A stretch of 64,000 nt of DNA from Oligoflexus tunisiensis. GTDB taxonomy: Bacteria; Bdellovibrionota_B; Oligoflexia; Oligoflexales; Oligoflexaceae. Position numbers and translations under genes: made by a program. The notes beneath the pieces are model-generated. The model made no database searches. It was given only the letters and a program-made list of their open reading frames with translations, and was not told the DNA's origin. Below are positions 49,848 through 58,495 of this stretch, piece after piece. Position 1 is the stretch's first letter, and each line of letters opens with the position of its first letter. The DNA lies in assembly GCF_001748245.1 (NCBI RefSeq), contig NZ_BDFO01000001.1:1907345-1971344 (forward strand), in the 5' to 3' direction.

Positions 49848-51302
49848 ATGATTATAGTTATCAGTGATTTGCATCTTCAGCACACGGCGGCCGATGTCTT
49901 CACCTATCAAGGCGCAAAAGGAGAGCTCCGGGAGTGCGGCGTGCATCGCAATATCTCGCCGGAGGCCCTTACACTTTTGAAAGAGGAAGTGATTCGTTAC
50001 CAGCAAAAGTTTCAAACCCGTGTGATTCGCCTGGTTTTGAATGGTGATATCCTCGAAATATTGCGCACGCCCGTATGGCTTGAAAGCAATCTGCGGCCCT
50101 ATCACGAGAAGCTGCCGCCGCCTGAGCTGCGCGATGTGGTGTTGAAGATCATCGGTAAAATCGAAGAGGACAACCGGGAATTTTTGAACGCCTTCCGCCA
50201 ATTCTTCGTCCATAAGCGCGACGAGCAGGGGCAGCCGATTGCAGCCTTTGCCGATCTGACCTTTGAGATCATCTACATTCCAGGAAATCATGATCGCCTG
50301 GTGAACGCCTGGCCCGAGACCCGACGCAAGGTGCGCGAGATCCTCGGCATGCCGGCGGGTGAAGCACCCTTTGGGCACGATCTGACGTTCCGGCATCACG
50401 AGGACGGGGCGCGCTATGGAGTTCTGATCCGGCATGGGCATGAGTATGATCGCTTCAATATCGTGGCGCCCGAGCCCGGGGAAAATCCTGAGGACCGCTA
50501 CCTGCGTTCACCGCTGGGTGATGTGCTCGCTTTGGAAGTGGGAGCGGCGCTGGCTTATAAGTTCCGGCAGCGCTATGAAGCCCTGATGCAAAAGCCACAG
50601 GAAGGGGAGCCCTACCGGAAGCTTTACCTTGCCCTTTTGGACTTTGATGATGTGCGGCCGGATCATACCACATTTGATTATCTGACCTGTGCCCTGCAGC
50701 GCATCCATCGCGAATTTGGAGAGAACCTGGATGATGAAGTGGCCGAACTCATGCGCCCGATTTTATGCGATGCGTGTGCCGTGATCCTCGCCAATCCCTT
50801 CTTCAATCGACCAGGGACCCCCTGGTTGAGCCGCTTTTTGACGACGCGTTTCATGGCGAGCTTGATCCTCTGGTTCCTGAAGAAGGCGCCGGCATCGAAA
50901 CTGGTCTGGCTGGTGAAAACGGCTCTGATGCTCAAGGGTTTTGTGGAAAAGGCGGAGCCGGCGACTTACGCGGCACAGGAGGAGCTTCTGAAAAAGGGTG
51001 AGGTTGACCTTGTGATCGCGGGGCATACCCACCACCACGATCAGGTTCCCCTGGAGTGCCCGGGTTCACAGCCTGGATATTTCCTCGATACCGGTACCTG
51101 GCGCACTTTGATTTATGATGGCCCAGGCAATGTTTTTGGTCATTTGAAAAGCCTGACTTATGTTGCCGTTCATCAAAGAACGGATACGTATGGGGAACGG
51201 CGGTTTGATACCTGGACCGGTCACCTGGCTGCTTCAAGCTATGGTGCTTTTGATCAGGTCGTGCGGACAGCAACCAAACCGACGATCAAGAAGGTGGCGT
51301 GA
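49848..51302 (+). CDS. Calcineurin-like metallophosphoesterase
   Basis: The 484-aa cytosolic protein has the metal-site series: DLHL (ISDLHLQHT), GD (LVLNGDILEIL), GNHD (YIPGNHDRLV), a distal His (RHGHEYD) and GHTHHHD followed by FLDTGTWR. These bind two metals and hydrolyse phosphoesters; the substrate could be a nucleotide, a lipid (LpxH-like) or a phosphoprotein and cannot be decided. A long helical insertion (about 200-360) separates the last motifs. ATG has AGAGG eight bases upstream. A GCCGATAA lies 46 bases before the start, but without a proper -35. Confidence 0.85.
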   Translation: MIIVISDLHLQHTAADVFTYQGAKGELRECGVHRNISPEALTLLKEEVIRYQQKFQTRVIRLVLNGDILEILRTPVWLESNLRPYHEKLPPPELRDVVLKIIGKIEEDNREFLNAFRQFFVHKRDEQGQPIAAFADLTFEIIYIPGNHDRLVNAWPETRRKVREILGMPAGEAPFGHDLTFRHHEDGARYGVLIRHGHEYDRFNIVAPEPGENPEDRYLRSPLGDVLALEVGAALAYKFRQRYEALMQKPQEGEPYRKLYLALLDFDDVRPDHTTFDYLTCALQRIHREFGENLDDEVAELMRPILCDACAVILANPFFNRPGTPWLSRFLTTRFMASLILWFLKKAPASKLVWLVKTALMLKGFVEKAEPATYAAQEELLKKGEVDLVIAGHTHHHDQVPLECPGSQPGYFLDTGTWRTLIYDGPGNVFGHLKSLTYVAVHQRTDTYGERRFDTWTGHLAASSYGAFDQVVRTATKPTIKKVA

Positions 51303-51576
51303 GCCCGGATACTGGACAGGCTCCAGGATGGGACTCATTCGGCTGCGGTCATCGCCCTATTTCAGGGGGCCGCAGAGGAATCCAAAAAGTCCTGAAGGCT
51401 GTCGTATACATCCCTTTCCACCCTTGACTCAGTAATCTGCCTGACATACGCTCGCTTCCGCAATACCCTGGGTTTTGTGGAGGCGCCAGCCGCGCAGCCT
51501 TTCATTCTCCTGGCCTGAGTCTGCCCAATCCAAAACGCGACAGCCGATCCGCAGGCCGACACACGAGTGGATTCGA

Positions 51577-54500
51577 ATGAATAAGCATATCCGTCCGAAA
51601 CCTGAGACCAGAAACCCGACTCTGGAATTTTGGGGCCTCGCACATAGCTTTTTTCGCGTGACGCAGGCCTGTTCTGTCCTTGTCATCGTGACAGCATTGC
51701 TCACATTGCTGAGCTGGGTTCGCGACCTGCCTTGGTTACGCAACCCCCTCCCTGGTCAAATCGGATTAGGGATGGAACCCCATACCAGCTTTCTCTGTCT
51801 GCTGCTGGGCGCGGCTCTCTTTCTGCAAAACCAGGATTATGGAAAACCCAAGGCCCGGGCGTCCCGGCTGATACGCCTGTTCTGTGGGGTGACGCTGGTT
51901 CTGTCCGTTCTGGTTCTATTGGGCTACATGCTGGCCTTGCAGGGCGGATTCACGCCTTACGGTCAGATGACTTTTCAAACGGCGCTGAGTCTGATTCTGA
52001 TTTCTCTGGGCCTCCTGCTGCTGGATTGGGAACCCAAGGCCGGACATCGGCCCTCCCAGTATTTGGCGATCATGACGATGATGTTTCCGCTGCAGGCCTT
52101 TGTCATTCATGTGAACAAGGCCGTTCATGGTCCGAGCTATTTTGAATCCATTCGCCAGATGTCGATTCCAGCGGCCATCACGGTTTTTTCCCTGGCTATC
52201 GGTCTCCTCGCCGCGCGTCCGCAGCATGGATTCATGAAAATCGTATCGAGCGAGAGTCTGGCCGGGCAGGTCATTCGACGCCTGTTCTTTCCTTTGATTC
52301 TGGCGGTACCGGTCGTCAGTCTTGTCATTGGTTCGAGTGCGGGAGTGATTTTCGATCCCGTCTTCGCCAGTTCCGCCTTTGTGATGATCATCATTGCTGT
52401 CTTTACTGTCATGACCTGGGTTGCGGCGGAAACGGTGCATGCTGCGGAACGCAAATTACGGGCGAGCGAGGATCGCTTTCGGCAGATTTTTGAGAAGGCG
52501 CCGGTAGGCATCGCCGAGCTGGATCCTCATACGGAACGTTTTCTCCAGGTGAATGCGGCTTATTCTCGAATGATGGGTTATACGGAAGAGGAGCTCCAGG
52601 GCATGACCCGGGCCGAGGCCGGATTGCCTGTTATCGAGGAAGGTCGGGATTTTACCAGCGAACATTGCTACGTGCGCAAGGACGGAACGAGCATCTGGGT
52701 GTCCTGGGGCGGAGCGAAAATAAGCGGCAAGGAAAGATTGCCCAACGTGGATCTTGTGATCGCGCAGGACATGACGGAGCGTCGGGCTATTGAAGAGGCG
52801 AAGAGACTGAATGAAGAACGTCTGGAACTGGCTCTCGAAGCTTCGCAGATTGGATTCTATGATTGGCATATCCATCGCAATGCCCTCCTGTTTGATCCGC
52901 GGATGAGCCAGGACTGGGGCCTCGTCGAGACGCTGGACACCCTTGAGGAGGCGATCGCGCTCATTCATCCTGACGATCGCGACCTCGTGAAGCAAAAGAT
53001 TGATGTCAGTATGAAGACGGGTCAGGCCTATATGATGGAATATCGCGTGATTCGTCCCGTGGATGGCAGGACAGTCTGCGTTGAAGTCCGGGGCGAAGTG
53101 CATAAGGATGCGAGCGGCCAGCCGGTCCGTTTTGTGGGGACCTGCCTTAATATTGATGAACGAAAAAAATCCGAGCAAAAGCTTCTCGAAAGTGAAGCGC
53201 GCTTCAGGCATTTTACGGAAGCCATGCCGCAGATGGCATTTCTTGCGGATGCGCAGGGTAACATCCTTTACTACAATCGGCGGCACTATGACTATTTTGG
53301 GCTTGAGCCCGATGAGGATGATTACGAGTGGCGGGAACAAGGTCTCCACCATCCCGATGATATCGAACGCACGGTTCAGGCGTGGGCCCACTGTATCGCC
53401 ACCGGCGAGCCCTATTCCATTGAATATCGCCTGAGGCGGCATGATGGGGAATACCGCTGGCATCTGGGCCGTGCGGTCCCCGTGCGCGATAGCCAGGGAG
53501 CCATCATTCAATGGCTCGGCACCAATACGGATATTCATGAGCAGAAAATCACCAGCCAGAAGCTGCAGGAAAACGAGGCGAAATTCCGCACGATCGCGGA
53601 TGCCATGCCGCAGATGGTCTGGTCGACCCTGGCTGATGGTTTTCATGATTACTTCAACAAGCGCTGGTATGAATTCACCGGCATGTCCGAAGGCTCAACC
53701 GATGGTGACGGGTGGAACGGCATGTTCCATCCCGAGGATCAGGAACGCGCCTGGAAAGTGTGGCAACACAGTCTGGCGACCGGCGATCCCTATGAAATTG
53801 AATACCGTCTGCGGCATCGTTCCGGGCAGTATCGCTGGACGCTGGGGCGGGCGCTTCCGATCCGCAACGAGCAGGGTGATATCGTGCGCTGGATGGGGAC
53901 CTGCACGGATATCCATGATCAGAAGCAGGCCAGCGAAGTGCTGGCCGCCAGTGAAGCCAAGCTGCGGGCGATTCTGAGTCAACTTCCGGTTGGGGTTGTC
54001 ATCTCGGATACGGAAGGTCAGATCGTGACGACCAATGAAGCTTTCCGTCAGATCTGGGGTGGTGTAAAAAATGTGGGACTGCAGCGCTACGATGAGTATG
54101 AAGGCTATTGGTTTGATTCCGGCAAGCGACTGGGAGCCGACGACTGGGCCCTGGCACGGGCTCTGAAACATGGGACAACCACCCTGAATGATGTGGTCAT
54201 CCTCAAAGCCTTCAACGGGCAGGAAAAAATTGTTTTGAATTCGGCGGTGCCGGTGCATACCGAGACGGGCGAGTTAACCGGAGCCATCGCCGTGGTTCAG
54301 GACATTACCAAGGAAAAGCGTTTCGAGGCCGAGCTTGGCCTGGCCAAGGATGAAGCCGAACGGGCCAGCCGCGCGAAGTCGCAGTTTCTTGCGAATATGA
54401 GCCACGAGATTCGATCGCCGATGAATAGCGTGATCGGCTATGCGGATCTTCTCACCGAGCCGGGCCTTGATCACTCTGAGAGAATCATGTACGCCTCGCG

Positions 54501-55545
54501 CATCAAAGCCAGTGGCGCTCATCTTCTGCATATCATCGATGATATCCTCGATTTGTCCAAGGTTGAGTCCGGGCATTTCCAGATCGAGTGGCGCCGCTTC
54601 TGCGTCACGGATCTGATTGTGGAATGCATTCAGTCCATGTCGGTCCTGGCGCAAAAGAAGAAGATTGAGCTGAACCTGGTCTGTGACACTCCCGTGCCCC
54701 AGTATATCGAGTCGGATTCCATTCGTTTCCGGCAAATTCTTATGAACATCGTAGGCAATGCGATCAAGTTTACCGAAAAGGGGCAGGTTCGTGTGGGGCT
54801 GCGATTCGAGGATAAAAGCGCGCGCGGACCAGCCCGGTTCGTGGTCGATGTCGAGGATACCGGAATCGGCATTGCCCCCGAGCAGCAAATGGAACTGTTC
54901 CAACCGTTTACCCAATCGGATGCCTCGATCACCCGGAAATTTGGAGGCACCGGCCTTGGGCTGCATCTTTCGCGGCGACTGGCCCAGGCTCTGGGCGGAG
55001 ATCTGCAGCTGACCTGGAGCGTCCCGGAAAATGGAAGCTGCTTTACCATGAAGGTGCTGGCCGGCGCTTTGCAACAGACGGGATTCGTCACATCCCTGGA
55101 AAGGCAGCAGACAGTGCAACTCATTCATAAGAATGTGGAACCGACCTTGGGCCCGCGCTACAAGGTTCTGATCGTGGATGACAATGCCGATAATCAGGCC
55201 CTGATGAAAGCCTATCTGCGGAAAGCGGATGTGAGCTGGGACGTTGCCAGCGATGGAGAAAAGGCACTGGCGATGGCCACGCGTCATGCCTATGACATTA
55301 TCCTGATGGATGTCATGATGCCGATCATGGATGGGTTGGAAGCCACCCGGCGCCTGCGGGCTGCCGGCTATACAAGGCCGATCATCGCGTTGACCGCGCA
55401 TGCGATGAAAGAGGAGGTCGAGAAGTCATTCGCCGCCGGCTGTGATGGACACCTTTCCAAACCGGTGGATATCAAGGAACTGCTGGCCACCATGCAGCGA
55501 TTTGTGGAGTTATCGGCCCGCAGTGAGCAGCAAATGTTTCATTGA
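51577..55545 (+). CDS. Large membrane hybrid histidine kinase with five PAS domains
   Basis: The 1322-aa protein begins with about eight hydrophobic segments (residues 20-310), including LFCGVTLVLSVLVLLGYML and LFFPLILAVPVVSLVIGSSA. Five PAS/PAC units follow (for example DRFRQIFEKAPVGIAELD, ERLELALEASQIGFYDWH, ARFRHFTEAMPQMAF, AKFRTIADAMPQMVW, AKLRAILSQLPVGVV). The kinase core has His943 (ANMSHEIRSPMNS), an N box (NIVGNAIKFT) and GTGLGLHLSRRLA. A receiver with Asp1245 in DIILMDVMMPIMDG ends the protein. PAS3 and PAS4 look recently duplicated. ATG at 51577 has GAGTGG six bases upstream. It should integrate several cues and pass phosphate through its receiver to an Hpt. Confidence 0.93.
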   Translation: MNKHIRPKPETRNPTLEFWGLAHSFFRVTQACSVLVIVTALLTLLSWVRDLPWLRNPLPGQIGLGMEPHTSFLCLLLGAALFLQNQDYGKPKARASRLIRLFCGVTLVLSVLVLLGYMLALQGGFTPYGQMTFQTALSLILISLGLLLLDWEPKAGHRPSQYLAIMTMMFPLQAFVIHVNKAVHGPSYFESIRQMSIPAAITVFSLAIGLLAARPQHGFMKIVSSESLAGQVIRRLFFPLILAVPVVSLVIGSSAGVIFDPVFASSAFVMIIIAVFTVMTWVAAETVHAAERKLRASEDRFRQIFEKAPVGIAELDPHTERFLQVNAAYSRMMGYTEEELQGMTRAEAGLPVIEEGRDFTSEHCYVRKDGTSIWVSWGGAKISGKERLPNVDLVIAQDMTERRAIEEAKRLNEERLELALEASQIGFYDWHIHRNALLFDPRMSQDWGLVETLDTLEEAIALIHPDDRDLVKQKIDVSMKTGQAYMMEYRVIRPVDGRTVCVEVRGEVHKDASGQPVRFVGTCLNIDERKKSEQKLLESEARFRHFTEAMPQMAFLADAQGNILYYNRRHYDYFGLEPDEDDYEWREQGLHHPDDIERTVQAWAHCIATGEPYSIEYRLRRHDGEYRWHLGRAVPVRDSQGAIIQWLGTNTDIHEQKITSQKLQENEAKFRTIADAMPQMVWSTLADGFHDYFNKRWYEFTGMSEGSTDGDGWNGMFHPEDQERAWKVWQHSLATGDPYEIEYRLRHRSGQYRWTLGRALPIRNEQGDIVRWMGTCTDIHDQKQASEVLAASEAKLRAILSQLPVGVVISDTEGQIVTTNEAFRQIWGGVKNVGLQRYDEYEGYWFDSGKRLGADDWALARALKHGTTTLNDVVILKAFNGQEKIVLNSAVPVHTETGELTGAIAVVQDITKEKRFEAELGLAKDEAERASRAKSQFLANMSHEIRSPMNSVIGYADLLTEPGLDHSERIMYASRIKASGAHLLHIIDDILDLSKVESGHFQIEWRRFCVTDLIVECIQSMSVLAQKKKIELNLVCDTPVPQYIESDSIRFRQILMNIVGNAIKFTEKGQVRVGLRFEDKSARGPARFVVDVEDTGIGIAPEQQMELFQPFTQSDASITRKFGGTGLGLHLSRRLAQALGGDLQLTWSVPENGSCFTMKVLAGALQQTGFVTSLERQQTVQLIHKNVEPTLGPRYKVLIVDDNADNQALMKAYLRKADVSWDVASDGEKALAMATRHAYDIILMDVMMPIMDGLEATRRLRAAGYTRPIIALTAHAMKEEVEKSFAAGCDGHLSKPVDIKELLATMQRFVELSARSEQQMFH

Positions 55546-55625
55546 AGGGATGTGGTTATCTGACAATTTATGGGGATCGCACCCCTGATTTCCGTCAATT
55601 GAGGCGAAAGCGTCCAACGTCAGTT

Positions 55626-55652
55626 TCAAGTCCTGCCCTTATGTGCCGATAA
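55626..55652 (+). promoter_or_regulatory. Sigma-28-like promoter candidate for 7TMR kinase/cyclase operon
   Basis: TCAA at 55626-55629 is followed after exactly 15 bases by GCCGATAA (55645-55652), a perfect FliA -10. It lies 94 bases before the GTG start of the kinase gene. Confidence 0.5.
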
Positions 55653-55745
55653 GTCCTAGGGAATTTACCTATTAGGGCTTGTCCACTGAACAGAAACTGT
55701 ACAAACCAGGCGGGCTACTTCGGGCTGTATCGCGCAGGGCGCGAC

Positions 55746-58484
55746 GTGGCTGTTCTCCTTGTTGCGGCTTTTTTCAGTTTGATGCTCGTGGGTGAAGCCC
55801 GCGCTGCCGTCGTACTGCACAACGGGATTGAGTTCATCGAGGACAAGACCAACCAGCTCACCTTCGTGGACATCCAGGAGCTTCCATCCTCAGCGTATCA
55901 AGTCAATGGAGCCAAGGCTCCCAACTTTACCTTTACTCATAGCGGCTTCTGGTTTCGTTTCCGGATTCCTGATCATCTCGCCCGGGAAGACACGCTGGTC
56001 CTGTCCATCAGCTATCCTCTCATCGATATGGCCACGCTCTATATCCCACAGCCGGATGGCTCGTACCGGATGAATACGAATGGCCGCAAGTTTCCGATCC
56101 CAGGTCGGGACCTTAAAGTCAGGGAACTGACCTACCTGATCCATCCTGGACTGTCGCTACAGGATCGCTATTTCTACATACACGCGAGGACCACAAGTTC
56201 CGCCCAGTTTCCGATGACGCTGATGAGCCTCAAGGAATATTTTAACAAGGATCATGTGGAAAGCATCGGGTCCCGATTCTACATCGGCGCGATGGTGATC
56301 ATGTTCTTTTATAACTTCATCTTCTTTCTGACCACACGTGAGCCGGTCTACGCTGTTTATGTCGTCTTCATTGCCTCTGCCTGCCTGCTGGTCATGGCCA
56401 TTCTTGGCCTCGGATTTGAGCTGGTTTGGCCCAACGCCGTCGCTTTCAATCAGATCAGCATCCCCTTTCTCATCGGCATCAATATCATTGTCACCGTTAT
56501 CTTTGTGAGGATGAGCCTACCCAAGTTGCGCGAGTATCCACGCTGCGACCTGTTCCTGAAGGCCCTGCTGCTGGTCGGTGCCTTCGTTACGCTGTCCAGT
56601 TTCCTGTTTCGCTATGAGATTGCCATGAAGCTCGGCATTTTTTATGTCGTGACGTCCGCTTCCTATCTGATCTGGGTGCTGGCCTTTCTCAGCTGGAAAG
56701 GGTATCGACCGGCCAAATTTTTCTCGATGTCCTTTACCGCCCTTATGAGTGGGACCATCCTTTATGCTGCCAAGACGATGGACCTTCTCGGGCAGCATGT
56801 TTTGATCGAGCATGCCCCCCTGATCGGTTCCGCGACCCAGGTGGCTCTCCTCACCCTGGCCCTGGCGGATCAGTTCCGGGAGATCAAAAAAGAGAAGGAA
56901 GCCATCCAAACCCAGATGATCGCCCTGCAGGAACAAAACATCCAGACCCTCGATCAGAAGGTGGAAGCCCGAACACGGGATATCCGCAGTATCCTCGAAA
57001 CCATCACCCAGGGAATTTTTACCTTCAGCGGGATACCGATTCGGATTGATCCCGAACTTTCGAGGCAGATGCAGGATCTGTTTCCCGGGCGCCCTTTGAT
57101 CGGTGAAGACCCCATCGACGTGCTGTTTGGGACATCCGATCTTACCACGGATCAGGTGGCCCAGATCCGCTCGGTTTTGGACTTTTCCATGGGCGATGAT
57201 GCCTTGAGCTTTGAACTGAACCATGGCCTGCTTCCTCGTTTTGTGCGGATCAAGCGAGGCGACGCGACCCTCTTCCATGAAATCGACTGGAACCCGATCG
57301 TGAATCGCGAGGGCAAGGTCGAGAAGTTCCTGGTCGCCGTGCGGGATGTTACGACGCTGAAAAGTCTGGAGGAGCGCAACAAACAGAACCGCGAAGAGCT
57401 GGAGATGATCCAGCAGATCATCGCGGTCCCGCACAACAAATTCAGCCGGTTCCTGCAGAACATTCGAACTCTTCTCAACCAATTGAAGGGGCTGCTCCAT
57501 GAGGCCCAGGGCAATGATGTGAACACTCTGCAAAGGATCAATGCCTTCCTTCATACCCTCAAAGGCAATGCCCGAACCTTTGGCTTCACCTCGATCGCCC
57601 GAGGCGCTCACGAGCTTGAGGATCAGATCAAAGCCTCCACCGCGGATTGGAGTCGATCCGCGGAACTGAAAAAGAGGCTGGAGGCTCTCGAGGCTTATGT
57701 GGATAGCATGGAGCATTTGAGTGAAGAAAAGCTGGGCAGGAACACGCGGCAAAGGACAGTTCAATGTTCCCTGACGGATCTGGACCGGATCACGAGCATG
57801 CTGCAGGAATTGAATCAACTTCCCTTGTCCGAGGCGGCCCGGCAGATCGTTCAGGCTGCACGAAAGGAGCTGGTGGATCTGGGTTATGAATCCCTTTCCG
57901 CTTTGCTGGAAGATATTATTCAAGCCAGTCGCAAGATTGCAAGCCAGGCCGGTAAACTTCCTCCCAAAATCCTTCTGGAAGATGAAGGTGCCTTGCATCT
58001 GACGGATTCATCCCACCAGGCGATGATGGGCATATTCACACATTTTCTGACCAATTCCGTCGATCACGGTCTGGAACGTCCTGAAGAACGCACGGCCAAG
58101 GGGAAGGATCCACAGGGCACGATTCGTATTCAGATTCGCCATGTCCCGGGGGATCGGATTGCCATCCTGGTTGCGGATGATGGCCGTGGGCTGAATCTGA
58201 AATCCATTCATGAAAAAGCGGTGGCACGTGGACTTCTTGAGCCGGACGAGAAAGATCCGTCGAAGATTGCCATGACGATATTCACCAGTGGTCTCTCCAC
58301 AGCCCGTACTGTCACGATGCTCTCGGGTCGTGGGGTCGGACTGAATGTGGTGCAGCGTATGGTTCAGGAACTGGGTGGTGACGTGCGGATCGTCTTTCTG
58401 GAAGAGGCCCGTGCAGAATCCACGCAGGTTCCGTTCGCGTTTTCGGTGTCGTTACCCGGTGATCGCTTCATGCAGGTCGCTTAG
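55746..58484 (+). CDS. 7TMR-DISM sensor with Hpt and CheA-like ATPase domains
   Basis: The 912-aa protein has a signal peptide (LLVAAFFSLMLVGEARA), a 7TMR-DISM extracellular domain (about 30-170) and seven membrane segments (about 180-380). A coiled coil and a PAS-like region follow (about 410-540), then an Hpt domain with His603 (FLHTLKGNARTFGF). A CheA-type HATPase completes it (HFLTNSVDHGLERPEERTA, DDGRGLN, GRGVGLNVVQRMVQ). As in CheA, phosphate should go from ATP to the Hpt His in trans, then to a response regulator. No P5/CheW-binding domain is seen. The start is GTG at 55746 with GCAGGG upstream. A cyclase gene follows after 11 bases. Confidence 0.9.
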   Translation: MAVLLVAAFFSLMLVGEARAAVVLHNGIEFIEDKTNQLTFVDIQELPSSAYQVNGAKAPNFTFTHSGFWFRFRIPDHLAREDTLVLSISYPLIDMATLYIPQPDGSYRMNTNGRKFPIPGRDLKVRELTYLIHPGLSLQDRYFYIHARTTSSAQFPMTLMSLKEYFNKDHVESIGSRFYIGAMVIMFFYNFIFFLTTREPVYAVYVVFIASACLLVMAILGLGFELVWPNAVAFNQISIPFLIGINIIVTVIFVRMSLPKLREYPRCDLFLKALLLVGAFVTLSSFLFRYEIAMKLGIFYVVTSASYLIWVLAFLSWKGYRPAKFFSMSFTALMSGTILYAAKTMDLLGQHVLIEHAPLIGSATQVALLTLALADQFREIKKEKEAIQTQMIALQEQNIQTLDQKVEARTRDIRSILETITQGIFTFSGIPIRIDPELSRQMQDLFPGRPLIGEDPIDVLFGTSDLTTDQVAQIRSVLDFSMGDDALSFELNHGLLPRFVRIKRGDATLFHEIDWNPIVNREGKVEKFLVAVRDVTTLKSLEERNKQNREELEMIQQIIAVPHNKFSRFLQNIRTLLNQLKGLLHEAQGNDVNTLQRINAFLHTLKGNARTFGFTSIARGAHELEDQIKASTADWSRSAELKKRLEALEAYVDSMEHLSEEKLGRNTRQRTVQCSLTDLDRITSMLQELNQLPLSEAARQIVQAARKELVDLGYESLSALLEDIIQASRKIASQAGKLPPKILLEDEGALHLTDSSHQAMMGIFTHFLTNSVDHGLERPEERTAKGKDPQGTIRIQIRHVPGDRIAILVADDGRGLNLKSIHEKAVARGLLEPDEKDPSKIAMTIFTSGLSTARTVTMLSGRGVGLNVVQRMVQELGGDVRIVFLEEARAESTQVPFAFSVSLPGDRFMQVA

Positions 58485-58495
58485 GAGCAGGGTGT

